The notes: generated by a model not told the origin, from the sequence alone. A stretch of DNA of 64,000 nt from Phellopilus nigrolimitatus (GCA_021029095.1 JAJOHG010000004.1:806001-870000), one strand, 5' to 3'. Positions 50,044 to 62,793 are shown, counted from the first letter of the stretch. A program made the numbers and translations.

Positions 50044-50908
50044 GTAAGCCGTTCAAGGCCAGGAAACTGACGATACAAGCGTGCACATCGCGTGTTAGCT
50101 CTATAACTCTGAGAAAACATGTACAGCACGTGCAAGCGCACCTCGAGTGTGTTGTTTTGCGCGCGGATGCGGGCCGTTTTTGAGATGCTAGTATTTCGTA
50201 CGCAGGCTGATTCAGCGGTTTAAATGCCAGGAGCAGGGAGAACGTGCAGCAGCGAGCAGGAAATGGTTAACGAGAAAGCAGATGGTCGAAGTCGAACAGA
50301 CAGCCACGAGGAAGCATTCTTGTGACAGGCCACTGTGACCGCTTGTATTATGTTTTTCGCAGGCCACTATAGGGCCTCGCACTGCAACCACTTATCTCGA
50401 CAACGCTTTGTTTTCTACTTCAAAAAATACGGCCTGTTATTCGACGAGCTTAGGGAATCTGCATCAAGCTACTAACTACATGTACTCTTGCATACAAGAG
50501 CTTCCGTCGGTTCGAATGCTCAGGGGGACATCCTGTACTACATCACGTGTGTTCGATTGTCCTTGCTCTTGTTTTCTCTGCGTGGCGGCTTGCTCCATAT
50601 TTAGTCTAAGAAAGGTTAGAATGCGAGGCTTGTACGGACAATTTTGACGAATTTCTGAACAAATTCTGAGTGACGATCATGAGCTCAGTGGGGACCTGAA
50701 TAGAGGCATTGCGAGCGCACTGTGAGCTGTGTGGTTAAAGAACACTTGAGACTCGGTCTCCGAGACGCCGGTTGCGGTATACTGACTACTGGAATCTGAG
50801 TAAACCATCTCAGCTTATTTTGCGCAACCCAAGTGGTCAGCTCGCAGGCTTCCCTACTCCCGCATAGTCTGCTCTCGACCACCGTCATCTCAACCTAGAG
50901 CTTTCAAC
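50044..50908. promoter_or_regulatory. Divergent intergenic SUN / FunK1 genes
   Basis: 865 bp with no recognised gene. Open frames are short and motif-free. Confidence 0.45.
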
Positions 50909-53454
50909 ATGCCGACCTCTGTGGTACATAAGCCAAACGCTTCTCACCCCATTATGACTACCGGTCAGCGTGCAGATGTGTCCTGTTCGCGATCCAAATC
51001 ACAGGACGAAATCAAAAGACTCCTTGAGGGAGCAAGCCTCAACTTCAACGTCTGCCCGCCAAAGCGAGTCGAACTCGGTCCACCATTCTTGTCAGACACG
51101 GTTTCACATGGAAAGAGACCTGAATTCTGAATTGTCTATATTTCGGTCGGCAGACCTTATGGACGCGGTATTTGTGCATCTCATCGGGCTAGATAAAGCC
51201 AGGGAGTACACTGAGAAACTTAGTGCTGGAGGTTACGTCTCTGTCAAGCAACCGAAGCTTTTCAAGAACCTTGCGGGTGCTCATACGGTTACTAGTAGCA
51301 CCTCAAATACCGCGGAAGACTCTCAGCTGGTACAGTCTCAGATCTGGTGCTGGACTGGTATCTGCACGGATGGCGGATTGGCTACCATCAAACTTTTGAA
51401 CGACATTATCTGGGATTGCCTTCCTGATACCAATATAAAGAATCTATTTATCGTTCCTCTCGACACCACCCATACCTTCCCAGTAGCATATGGGCAAATG
51501 GAAGGCGCAAGGCCTGACTTCGTCCTCCTTCCTAAGAATGAAATCACGAATCCATCGTACCCAAACTTTTCCGCGGTCTTGTCTCCCGGCGAGCTCAGAA
51601 CTTCTCATCCTTCCAGTCCCCTACTTCAGGTTACTAGCTACAACCGAGTCACGAACTTCGCCCAGCCAGGCCGTCGGTTCACCGTTTCATTGGCGCTAAC
51701 TGGTCGACAGTCTACTCTGGTCAGAACTGATCGAAGCGGCATGGAGGACTGCACCCTTGATATCACTTCATCTGGAGGCGCAATCAATTATATCCGCGTT
51801 CTTGTCGGGTTCGCTATCGCTAGTGAGCAGGATCTCGGTTTACACCCCAGCTTCATCTTCAAAAATAAACGATGTTGTACCACGACTGTCCCGTACCCAA
51901 GGAAGGATCTAGGTCTGTTTGAAAAAGGCATGTTGTCAGAGTCTGAAAAGACGGCCAATACGCTACTCGAATCTAGAAAGCGAGTCAAGCTTGTCGCGCG
52001 CACAGTCTCACACATCGTCTGTCGTCAATCTGCCTTTGAGTCTGCTCCGCTATGCAGTGATATTCTCGGGTTTATCCACAGCATGCCATCTGTCTGTGGC
52101 AGATGTGTTCAAACATTTGTCGCTCGGAAGAAAGGAAACGATGCTTCGCGTCTTCTGGTCCTGAAGAGATCTTGGCAGGAAGACAGACATCAAGTTGATG
52201 AACGAAGATTTCACGAAGTGGCCCGAGACGGCGGAATGACAAATGTTCTGCTCGCCAAGGAGTTCGTCTTTGGTTCATTCTTAATTTGTATATCCGCGGC
52301 TGACCCTGCCATAGCGTATATAAGAGCTACGTCGACGGAAGGGAGGATACAACGCTGCATAACGTTCGCCGTTTCGCGGGGAGCGCAGTTCAGCCCCTTG
52401 GTATCGAAAATCGCACACTTTCAAATTTGATATATGATCTGAAACGGCCGCTACAATATTTCTGGAGCTTGCAGGACTTTGTCCTGGGAGTCACGGATGC
52501 GATGGAAGGTAAGCGTTCATCCGACGTTGTTTAGGTCAGGCACCAATTCTCCACTTAGGTCATAAGTTTCTCGTTGAGAAGGCGAAGATACTGCACCACG
52601 ACATCAGCAATAATAATATTGTGCTCGCGCTCCATCCGAATGAGTCTTCGCGAGGTTATTTGATCGATCTCGATATGGCTACGGATTACATACCCGAAGA
52701 ACGCCCCGTAGTGAGAGATAGAGAAACTGCCGTCGACGCTGATTTTCTGTTTGAGGATGCGGACAACACGAGCACCACACTCCGAGACGTTAAAGGAGAT
52801 CGAACGGTGAGCATTTCTTCTTGACTCTTACTATTTAAACTGATTGGACAAGGGTACTACTCCGTACATGGCAATTGGGGTTCTGATAGGCGAATATCAT
52901 GGCGTATCCGAAGACCTTGAGTCTTTCTACTACGTACTGTTCCTCTTCTTCTTCTCTTATAGCGGGCCTCTCCCGGGGGATGTCTTAAAAAAGGCTCATG
53001 AGAACAACTACGTCAAAAGCCTCGGCGACGAGGGCGCTGAATATAGAACGCATATGCTAACCTGGCCCGAGCCGATGCGGGATTGGGCCCAAGATTGTTT
53101 GCCAGCCATCGCAGATTCGAAAGCGAACCTCTTCAGGAATCGCTATCGCTTGAGGACGGCGCTTCAGAGTACCATAAAAAAATGGGTGGGAGAAGGAGTT
53201 CATGGTCATAACCCAGCTGTTTGGCCGTATCCACAGTATGATCTTTGATACCTCATCCACCCCGAGTCATGATGCATTTATCGATGCCCTTCGGAGCTGG
53301 CTGAAGTCATATCCCATCCCGCCCGAAGGACGCAACAATTGTCCGTTCTATGTAAGTCCTTAGCCGGCGCTCGTCTGTAAGAGCAGAGTCATTGATTAGG
53401 ACTTTTTGTTTTGCTTCTGTTCTTTGAAGAATGCCCAAGAGCAGCTCGTCTAAG
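50909..53454 (+). CDS. FunK1-type protein kinase
   Basis: This is a protein-kinase-like fold found almost only in Agaricomycetes and some other fungi. The long exon (about 51130-52270) has the family N-lobe prelude RRFTVSLALTGRQSTLVR, DRSGMEDCTLDI, then LVLKRSWQED (kinase Lys). After an intron comes YVDGREDTTLHNVRRF. Further on are LHHDISNNNIVL (catalytic loop, HHD for HRD), RGYLIDLDMA (DLD for DFG), GTTPYMAIGVL and DLESFYYVLF. The C-terminus IHSMIFDTSSTPSHDAF is in frame only if a 31-nt intron at 53186-53216 is removed; a normal intron then leads to stop at 53454. The 5' end is unresolved: Met 50909 and the main frame do not join simply. Its substrate is unknown. Confidence 0.7.
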
Positions 53455-53709
53455 TCTCGCTGTGTTAATGTGTCCTTCCGATAAGCCACCGCTTTCACAA
53501 CCGCACTTATCAGCTTACAGAAATGTCTCAACACGAAGGGAAGGGTGTATGCTCAGGGTACTGCGAGTATATCGAGTTCTTGCAACGACACCTTGATGCT
53601 CTCTGTCATGTATTTGCTTGGACTCGCTGCTCATTATCATAAATTCAACTAGCTATTTTCCTGAAACTGGCTGTATACTACATAATATGCAGTATGTACG
53701 CCGCACATA
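53455..53709. other. 3' flank before MITE
   Basis: A short AT-rich spacer without a gene. Confidence 0.4.
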
Positions 53710-54057
53710 CAGTGGCTCACAGAGTAATCGAACACACAAGACGCACTTTAGAAACTCGCAGACTCGATCTCCTTTCTTTGGTTCAAATTTTTAAAAGATC
53801 TCAGCAACCGCTGAATGGATTTTGTGACTCAAGTGGATCCTTGTAGGGGGTTCCTGTGATATTTTATTCTGATTTCTATTTGAGGGAAATAATTATTTGA
53901 GGACTTGAAAAGTGAGCACCTTTTTAATCCGGCTCTACTGGCCGCATTATCATCCTATTGAGTTGGTTGCAAAAATTTCATAGGAAGAATAAACCAAAGC
54001 AAGATATTGAGTCCGCGAGTTTCTATAGGTGTTTTCCATTACTTTTGTGAGCCACTG
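53710..54057. mobile_element. Tc1/mariner-like MITE, 348 bp
   Basis: Terminal inverted repeats begin CAGTGGCTCACA and end TGTGAGCCACTG. The match extends with a few mismatches for about 28 nt (left continues GAGTAATCGAAC, right arm reversed AAAGTAATGGAA). The left flank is TA, the usual Tc1/mariner target; the right flank is TT, a decayed target duplication. The interior is AT-rich and has no transposase, so it depends on an enzyme encoded elsewhere. Confidence 0.85.
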
Positions 54058-56157
54058 TTCGGATATTGCCTACAATATTTATACATTTGGCTTACGTACT
54101 TGATATATAATCAAGTAAATAAGTAAATCGCGCGAAGTAACTCGCACGCACGGACCAACTACGTCTCCTTTAAATTTCATCTTTCCCGTTTTTCTTATTT
54201 TGCCTACCTTCTCTCAGTTTGTGAGTACCGCATCCTTTCATTTCTTTTTCATGATGACTTTATTCTCTTCCCCGTCCTACATGACCATGCCGAGGAACAA
54301 GAGCTTGTTCGTTCGCAACGAACTCGCGTCCTTCGCGGCGCACAGTGCACTTGCCAGTGCCATTTTGTCTGATCTCATTTTCACCATTTTTTTCCTGGCA
54401 TCGCTTTCTTCCTGAATCTAACATTCTTCTCCAGTCTTTAGACTTCATTATCAAGATGTCGGATGTACGTTGCTTTGATCTGTGTGAGTTTCGTTCTCTC
54501 CCTCCCACTACCACTGCCACTGCGCACTGCACTGCACGATGAAAAACGTACCGTAATTCGCAGTTTCCTCCCTAACGCCCTCGCGGAGCAACTCCCCCAG
54601 ACCGCACGTCCATTTTTCCTCTTGTGCCGCACCGAACCCAAGTGTGTTGGTCGAGGTGGGCTACCCTTTCGGGGGTACGTTGGGCGTGGAGGTGGGCGGT
54701 TGGCGTGATGAGGGTTTGCAAGTACCTTCCTTTGGATGTCTGATCCTTCTTTGTCCTTTGGCAGTGGCCTGTCGTGAAGTGTGTATGAACAGCGTACTGA
54801 TGTAACTTTTTCCTCTAGGGTCTCTTGATATTGTATATTATGCTCTGTGTCAGTGTAATCTTCCCGAAATCATACTTTTTGTCTGGTCAACTGTGTGACT
54901 TGTAGCGTATCATCGTCAAGCCATGCTCAGTGCATGATCCAGTTCTAGACGTGACAGTAAGTGTGAAGGTTGAGTAAGTAATAAAACAAGGGAACGCATC
55001 TCTTCGTCTTCGTCCGTTCTCCCGAGACAGCCTTTCCGTACCATGCCACGACGCAAGAGCACAGTCTACGCACGCATGTATAACCTCGGGAAGCATATCA
55101 AAAGCCCCCGAACTCAAAGCTAAAGTCTTTAGATATGGGAGCCGCAAAGCCAGCTCAGTCTCACAAATTGTGAGCAACTCGCCGACGCGTTCGAATCGCG
55201 TTACCAGGGACAGAGCATACTGTCAGTGCTTGCGTCGTTGTTCCCTTAGACGCGCACACATGCATCAGACCTTTGCGGGAATCGCGAGGCCGGTATGGTT
55301 TGAGCTCGCGCGCATCTGCCCGCGCGAGGCTCGGGCGCGAACAACCGCGATGAATGCCCCGAATACGAATGTCGATTTGGACGCGGTGCATTATCGGCAC
55401 GTCGACAGCATGCTCGCATTGCTGGCACGGGAGTGAGCACGCAGAAGAGTGGTCGGTGCTCTGAATCTAATGTCGATATTGAAGAGGTGCCAAACCTAAT
55501 ATTCGCGGAGGACCTGCCTATACTAGCTGTGGATTAGGAGACGCGCTACGCATCAAAATTCTCGCCGAGGGAGGGACGTCGTGTTGCGTCAGGCGGGACA
55601 ACTGATACGTTTGAGGCGCATCATGGCGTCGACGCACCGGAGGTCGCTGAACTTGTGCAATGTATCAAGTATTGTAAACTTACATTCTGCACATCTTTGG
55701 GACTCGCTATACGCTGCAAAAGAGTAACATAATTCTATTGTTCAACAAAGAACGAAGCAAAGCGAAAAAAAATATAAGCCCAGGGCCCACAGCATAATCG
55801 AAAGAACCAAAAACCAAGAAGCGAAAGGCATATACGACTGGCGACGCTACATGGACAAAACATGAGTGAGATGACAGAGAGAAAACGGTAAGAGGATAGG
55901 CGGACAAGAGGACAAGACAGCTACAGGAATTACAACAAGGGTATCAATACAATGACAAAAGTGCGGCAGGCCGCGTAAAGTAAGAGGGTACGGGGAGTAA
56001 GATAAGTGGTAAGGTCCATGTGCCGTCTTTTCATATAGCAGTGAATGAATCCCGATCCTAGCTGCAAGAATTGAGAAATAAATCCAACAGAAATGGAGGA
56101 AAAGAAAAAGAAAAAAGAAACACTTCACAGATCCCAAGCGCAGTAGTCTTGCGCTCA
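54058..56157. other. 2.1-kb stretch without a confident gene
   Basis: Promoter-like CT-rich sequence precedes a short frame starting ATGTCGGAT at 54455 (GTACGT donor at once), but no family is recognisable. At 55257-55600 a plus-strand frame (LDAVHYRHVDSMLALLARE) could splice at GTGAGC near 55433 into another open stretch. It resembles coding sequence in composition but shows no motif. 55700-56157 is 3' flank of the next gene. Confidence 0.4.
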
Positions 56158-57851
56158 TTAGTCGCCCATGACTCCCCACCCGGCCTTGCCCTTATTGCCT
56201 CCCCCGCCCCATAGCCCATCGCCCTCACCGTCATCGGCGGCGGCGGCACCCTTCTTTCCTTTCTTTCCTTTCTTACCCTTCCCCTTCGTCTCGACAAATT
56301 CGCTCGCAGTCGACGGCGTCTCCTTCATGGAGGGTGCGGCGGGCGGCGGAGTCGGTTCCGCGGCAGCGGCAGCGGCATTACCCTTGCCCTTTTTGCCCTT
56401 CTTGCCCTTCTTGCCGACCTGTAAACTCCGCATCCAATTCTGCCTCTGCCTTCGCGCGGGCGGCTTCCTCCTCTTGTTTGGCCGCCTCGGCGTCAGCTTC
56501 GGCCTTCGCCCGGGCTTCCTCCTCTTCGTTGCCTCCGCCTTCAGCATCGGCATCGGCATCGGCATCGACATCGGGGCCAGGGCCAGCATCAGCATCGGCA
56601 TTAATATTGGCTTCAGCCTCTGCCTGCTCTCTGGCCGCCGCTTCAGCCGCCTCGTTCTCCGCCTGCGCCTTCGCATCTGCATCTGCCTGCTCTTGCTCGG
56701 CTTGTTCGCGGGCAAGCGCCTCCGCGTTCGCCTTCCCCATCTCGGTTTGTTCGCGGAAAAATGCCTCCTGTGCTTCCATCTGCTCCCTCTGGGCCTGCTC
56801 TTGAGCCGCAGCATCAGCCTCCCATTGCTCTCTCTCCATCTGCTCTCTCTCCGCCTGCTCTCTTTCCGCCTGCTCTCTCTCCGCCTGCTCGCGCGCTGCA
56901 TTCTCCTCTTCCTGAGCCCTTGCATCAGCCTCCGCCTGTTCTTTAGCCCTCGCCTCGGCCTCCTCCCGTGCTTTGGCTTCCGCCTCCGCGGCAGCCTTCC
57001 CGTTCACGCTCCCGTGCTTCAGGATGCCCTTCAGCTTCCCGCTTGCTTTGCTGTTGTTTGAGCGGGTCGAGTTCGTCTTCCCGAGCGACGGCGCAAGCAG
57101 CTCTGGTTCGGGGATGACTGGCGCGGACTCTGGCGCTGGTGGAGACGGCGTGTGCGCGGGCACGGCCGGCTCAAAGCTTCCCCAGGCATCACCCGCACTC
57201 GCGCCGGCGTCGCCCCACGCGCCGCCACCAGGTGCGGGAGGGACGAACGGCTCTTCTGGCGCGCTCCACGTCGACAGCGGGACGTCGCCCGCGGCGGGCG
57301 CAGGTTCCTCCACCCGCTCGGGTTGCGGGCTGGTGGACTTCGGCGCGCCCCACTTCCCCCATCCGCCGAGGCCACTGCTGAGGCCACCGCCCCAGCTGCC
57401 CCAGCCAGATGGTTTCTCCTGCTTCTCCTCCGTCGGGGCCGCCTCCTGCACTGTAGGTAGGACCCAACTGTCGTGCCTCGACGGCGTGGGGCGAGTTTCC
57501 GCGGCGGGCGCCTTGCTGACATATTCGGCCTCCGGTTTGGGAGAGGGCGAAGGAGAAGGCTCTGCCGCAATGGGCGACGCTGCTCCCACAAGCGTATCCG
57601 TTGGGCTCACCCCGGGTGTCTCCTGCTCTGGCACATGCGAGCGTGTCAGCAGGTGCGGGCGGTGCCTCCGTGACGCGCGCCATCGGAGTGTTGTAGCCGC
57701 TTCGCGTCGAGCTGGCGCGCGTAACCGTGGGCACGCGGGACGGAACCGGCGACGCTGCAGGTGTGGCGCCGGCCGATGGCGTGCGCGCATGCGCTGAGGA
57801 AAGCGGCGACCCGGGTTTCACGCTCGCAGCCGACGGTGTGCGGCTGTGCAT
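56158..57851 (-). other. Frame-broken extension of the Hsp70-like gene
   Basis: Three shifts separate open stretches. The first is near 57980, inside the SRAPSV repeats. The second, near 57600, is resolved if a 31-nt GTGAGC...GAGCAG segment (57610-57580) is an intron. The third, near 56430, is resolved by a 31-nt segment with a GC donor (56449-56419). Content: Trp/Gly-rich (GWGSWGGGLSSGLGGWGKWG), then Glu/Gln/Ala coiled-coil repeats, an ADADAD run and a Lys/Gly-rich end. Codon use stays GC-rich and coding-like throughout. Confidence 0.5.
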
Positions 57852-60800
57852 GGGCGACGGCCTGGCGAGTGCGGACGGCGCGCGCGAGATGGCGGGCGAC
57901 GGGGCAGCCGCAACGGACGGCGCGCGCGAGATAGCCGGGGTTGGGGTTGCCGCAACCGATGGCGCCCGTGAGTGGACGGACGGGGAGTCGCTGCCGCGAC
58001 CGATGGCGCGCGAGAATGGACGGGCGACACCGTCGGAGCCACAGATGGCGCGCGGGAATGGATGGGCGACACCGTCGGAGCCACAGACGGCGCACGGGAG
58101 TGCATGGACTGCGCAGCGACGGAGGGTGCGCGAGAGTGGACCGAAGGGGCTGGCTGCGGCACAGTGGACGGCGCTCGCGAGGGCACCTGCGAAGGGACTG
58201 GAGCGGGAGCAGGAGCGAGCGGCGGCTCCTGGGGCTTTGGACTGTTGTGCACGGACGCGACCGGCGTGAGAGCGCGCGCCCTGTCTTTGCCCTTGCCCTT
58301 CAGGCTGCCCATACCGGCGAGTGACGCGCTGATCGAGTTGCTGATCGAGTGCGCGATCGAGGGCGAGTGTGAATGTGCGGCCTCGAGCTCGCGCGGGGAG
58401 GCGACGGTCTCGACGGACGTCGCGTCCGTGAGCCCGCTCGAGGAGCGGCTCACGCCGGCCGAAAGAGGTGGTGGGGGCAGGCTTGAGGCATGCGCTGGGT
58501 CGCGGGTACGGTGACTGACGAGTGACCCGAGCGGACGTCTTGGCGATGGGGGCACTGAGTCCCCGCCCGCGACGGAGTAACTGTCGTCCTCGTCGCTGCG
58601 GACGCCTTTCTCATTAAAGACGATTGTCGCAGGGCCGTACCGCGTCCTCCCCTGCACATCCGATCTTGTATCAGCTTTTATACGGAAAAAAGGAGGGATA
58701 CCCTTACGTCTTCATTCCATTTCATCCTCGCCTTGAACTCCGTCAGTCCGAAGTGGATCTCGATGCTAAACACGACAGTCCAGTACGTCTGGGCGCTCGC
58801 GCCGCGCTTCGGCTCGGCGCTGTTGCTGAGCTTCGACAAGTCCGCGCGGACAAAGCATAGGCTCCCAAATTGATCTGTTCGTCAAGTTCAGTTGAATCAT
58901 ACTTTTTTTTTTGAACAAGACACGAAGCGAAACAAGAACGCACCAGAGTTCCTGTCTATCCACAGAGGGATCGAGTCCCCGCCGCGGTAGCACCATATTT
59001 CGATCTCGAAGACCGAGAGCGTCGAAAGCTTCGTGACCTCCGTGTAATACTTTCGGGAGAACACCGAGCTCTCCTTCACGCGCACGTTCTACAGAATGGA
59101 AAAAAAAGTCAGATTAAAAGAAACTACGCGATAGCATAGTTGAGGGATTGCGCACCTTTGCAAGGATACAATCGAACGCGTCGGGAAGGTACTTCGGGCC
59201 CGAGGGAAGCTGGAGCTGGCGGCCGCGGCGCGTGAGATGCTCCTGGTCGTTTTCGTTGATCTCGCGCAGGTACTCGACGCCGTACATGTAACGTGCCATG
59301 CGCGCGGAGACATGGTGATCGCAGAAAAATCCGATCGCGCCATCAGCGACGGCTTTTGAGCTGTGCGCGGGCACAGTGGAAAGTGCGAGGAGAAAATGCA
59401 GGGTAGCAGTTGCAAGATTGGTTGAAAGATTCGGGTTGAGTAAGAAGAGCGGATTTAAACAAAGACTTTGTGTGCACAAGCTCACGTTTGAGTATCCGGT
59501 CGGTTGACAGTGACGCCAAGCGGTGCAAGGCGGGCCTGGAGCTGCGAAAATAGCCAGGGGCTTGCGGCGAAACCGCCAACAAGCCAGACAGCCTAGATTG
59601 GACGGTTAGCCATGGTCTTGAAATATGGAAATCGGAGGGGAGGGGAAGGTTCACCTTCACAGCGCCGCGGGACGTCTCGATCTGCTTCCGGATGGAGGAG
59701 ACCGCTGCCTGGATGGAGGGCTCGAACAGCTCAGCGACCTCCGCGCTGTTCGAATTGAAAAATCAGTGAAAGCTCCAAATAAACGCGCTTTATTGGGGGA
59801 GAAAAGCAAGTAGTCGCCGCACCCAGTGAGTTTGAGCTGACCGCCGCGGATGCCGACCTTCATATCCCTGTCTAGAGGCGATCCGAAAGGAATGAACTGG
59901 GGGTCGCGCTTATCGCGGAAGAGCCGCTTCGTCGTCTCGTCGAAGCGCTTCGTAATGTGGTCGAGCGTTTCGGCCGTGCCGTATTTGGAACTACGCAGCT
60001 TCTCCTCAAGGAAGACGCGGCATCGCCGGCTGACGAAAACCGCGCCGGAGAAGACACAGTCTGGAGGCGCGACTTCTTCTATCGTGAGGGGGTGTGTGCC
60101 GCGGAGGATATAGCTGCTAACGTCGAGAGTACCGCCTCCGGCGTCGGCAACAACAAACCCATTTCCGCTCTATAACGTGTACATGAGTGCATATTGAAGA
60201 AATCCGAGATTGAAGGCATACAGAAAGGACGTCATGAGCGAGTCCGCTGAGAATACACGCATGCATGCTCGCCTCGCCTTCGGTAACGAAGCGTATGCGC
60301 GACTTGCCCTCGTCGGTGTCGGGGATGAGGCCGCCGCCGATGGCACTACGGCGCATGCGGCTTTGCTGGGCACCCTCCCAGCCGTTGGGGTGACTGAGGA
60401 CGAAGTGGATGTCGCGTTCGACGGCGTGCCATAGCCTCTTGCCGTTGGCGTGGGTGTCCTCGATGAACTTGCGGGTGCAGCCGAAGAGGTAGCGGAGGAA
60501 GTCGCCGAAGACGTCCTCAGAGGATTTGCCTGCGGGGAGCGGACTGAGGCGCATGCCGTTCATGTCGAGCTGCATGCGGCGCGGGCGGAGGCGTAGTTTG
60601 AAGCTATTTTATTTTGTTGCATTTTAAGTTATTTTTATTTTGTTCGTGATGAGCTCGGGATAGGGGCGACAAAGATAGCATAGGGCACGCACAGCTCGAC
60701 CTTGGTCCATTCGCCGTCCTCGGCGTCGTCGAGGACCTGGGTGCGCTCGGCCTCTGCGCCCGCGGCTCTGACGTTGCCATCGCGGTCATAATAGAGCAGA

Positions 60801-61070
60801 GAAGGGATTTTCGTGTTGCCCGTGACATGTTCCTGGCCAGGATAGCTGGACGGGCACGTTGTGTTCAGTGTGCTGTTGCGTAGAAGCACGATGAGGGAGA
60901 TGAGATGAAAAGACGCACCGAGTGACGCCGTGAATTTTTGGGACCTCGCCGGGCTCGAGGAAGGCGTAGGAGACGCCGCTGAAGGTGGTGCCGACGTCGA
61001 AGGCGAGGACGAGGGCGCGTCTGTCGCCGGCGTAGGGCTTGCGGTTGTTGGACTGTTTAGTGCCGGCCAT
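56158..61070 (-). CDS. Hsp70-like protein with long disordered C-terminal tail
   Basis: The N-terminal two-thirds is an actin/Hsp70-type ATPase fold common in Agaricomycetes. Exons: 61070-60919, 60845-60693, 60603-60222, 60169-59823, 59745-59655, 59592-59486, 59360-59156, 59088-58944, 58874-58708 and 58651 onward. Phosphate-1 reads LAFDVGTTFSGVSYAF, phosphate-2 VVADAGGGTLDVSSYILRG and the adenosine motif VWLVGGFAASPWLF. The conserved C-terminal part ends RYGPATIVFNEKG. The last frame stays open to TGA at 57818 (860 residues in all), with repeats of HSRAPSVA. Coding-like sequence continues to 56158 in other frames (EREQA coiled-coil repeats, GKKGKK, ending GWGVMGD), so the true protein is probably longer. 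The role is unknown; relatives lack a classic substrate-binding domain. Confidence 0.8.
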
Positions 61071-61244
61071 GGCAGAGGGGGTCCAATATCCGACGTCGAT
61101 AGGCGATAATAACTGGACAGAGAGAGGGGTAGATAAAAGAACTAGGAGAGTCTGGATCCGAGGACAAGCAGGCCTCGAGGCAAGGGCGTGTTCGCCGCGC
61201 GACACGCTGTGTGCTCAACGTGGCCGACGACGAGCAAGCGAGAA
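61071..61244. promoter_or_regulatory. Compact divergent promoter
   Basis: 174 bp lie between the Hsp70-like start (minus) and the coiled-coil gene start (plus). No TATA box is evident. Confidence 0.4.
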
Positions 61245-62793
61245 ATGGACGGCAGACGAGGCGTTGGCGTAATACCAGTGATGTATCCCCCCTTGTCGTT
61301 GTCTAGCACGCTCGCCAACACCCTCCAGCTCTTCTCGCTACGACAGCGCACCGCCTCCGCTGGCGACCCCCGCGCTCGGTCCTCTCCGCGCGCCTCCTGG
61401 TTCTCGTTCTCTCCAAGCCAGTTCGACAGCGAGCCCGACGACGACGGCGACGATCACGAGGCAACAACAGACCGTGCCGACACCGTCACTGACACCGACA
61501 CCGACACCGACACCGACCGCGACACAGTCACCAACACCGTCTCTCCGAGTCACGCACTGGATCCCCCGCTCTCCCCCTCCGCGAAGGAGATCGCGCGCCT
61601 CCGCGCGGAGCTCAAGCTCACCCGCGACAAGCAGCATGCTCTCCAGACCGCCCTGCGCGAGGCGCACACCCAGGTCCGCACCAAGGACATCCTCCTCGAC
61701 CAGATCCGTGCCCGTGCGCGCGCGCTCGAGTCCGACGCGCTCGACGCACGCCGCGCAGCGGACGAGCGTCGCCAGGAGGTGAAGAGCATGGAGCGCTTCC
61801 TCACCAAAACCGACCGCTGGGCGGGCAGCGACCTCGTCCAGACTGTCAAGGACATCAACTCCGAGATCCTCCAGTTCGCCGCCGCCGCCAGTGAGGGCTT
61901 CCCCGCGCCTTCTCAATCCCAGTCACAGGCATCCGCATCCACGCCTGCCTCCGGCTCTACTGTGCGCTCTGGTCGCCCAGGCCCCTCCAACGGCGCGCAG
62001 AACGGACCGACGCCCGGCCGGAGGAAGGCGCTCGAGCGCGTCGCCGCGCGCTTCGGCACCAAGATGCGCCAGTGCCTCGAAAAGCGCGACCATGCGCAGG
62101 ATCCGACACTTCTCCAATACGCCCTCCAGGCATGCGTCTGCCAATGTATCAGCCACGCCATGGCTTCCTTCTGCTTCGGTTCGACGGGCAAGCTCGAGTC
62201 CCACCTCTCCAAGATCTACCAGCACATGCACTCCTCAGGTGCGCACCCCCGCTCTTTATTTGTGACCGATACACTGCTGATGGCACGAAGAACCCCAGCC
62301 GACCTCGAGCCGCTGGCGCGCGCTCACCCACCAGCACATCCGCGCGCTCTCCCCCAACATCGACACCCTCGCCGTGTCCGAAGTGACAGATACCTGTCTG
62401 CGCGGCGTTGCCAACGTGCTCTCCGCCGGCGGTTTCGGCGAGGTCGACGACCTGCTCGGGCGCGCCGCTACGAAGTACACCACGCAGCTGCGCCGAGTGG
62501 CAGAGCTCGCGAACCGCTTCGCGCTCGTCATCCGCGAGGGCACCATGAGCACAGACTTCCAGGCGCTCTTTGTCGAGAGCGTCCGCGAGTTCAGCCCTGC
62601 CACGATGGAGAACGTGTACGACGGCTATGGACCCTCCAAAGGTCGCGTGCTCTGCACGACAGAGATTGGTCTCCAGTGTCTCACCAATCGCGGACGCGAT
62701 GGCAAGGACTTCTCCGCCCAGACAATAGAAAGGCGCGTCGTCCTCAAGCCTCGCGTCGTGCTCGAGAACATTGTACAGGTCATGGACAGATAG
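61245..62793 (+). CDS. Coiled-coil protein, basidiomycete-specific, function unknown
   Basis: Exons 61245-62238 and 62291-62793 join in phase 1 over a 52-nt intron to 498 residues. A later Met at 61281 (MYPPLSLSS) is equally possible. Residues about 60-100 carry a DTDTDTDT run. A coiled coil follows at about 115-190 (AKEIARLRAELKLTRDKQHA, ESDALDARRAADERRQEV). Then a Ser/Gln linker leads to a helical domain with RKALERVAARFGTKMRQCLE and VCQCISHAMASFCFG. The C-terminal domain holds SEVTDTCLRGVANVLSAGG, FALVIREGTMSTDFQALFVE and VLCTTEIGLQCL. No known domain is recognised by eye. Confidence 0.75.

Noticed and set aside
54700..54750. C/D-box snoRNA-like GTGATGA followed by CTGA
   Set aside because: The boxes are only about 35 nt apart, with no terminal stem and no second box pair; this is likely chance.
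55118..55215. Possible tRNA: a T-arm-like ACGCG/TTCGAAT/CGCGT at 55184-55200
   Set aside because: No matching acceptor stem or D arm could be placed upstream, and the anticodon-like hairpin has a 5-nt loop.
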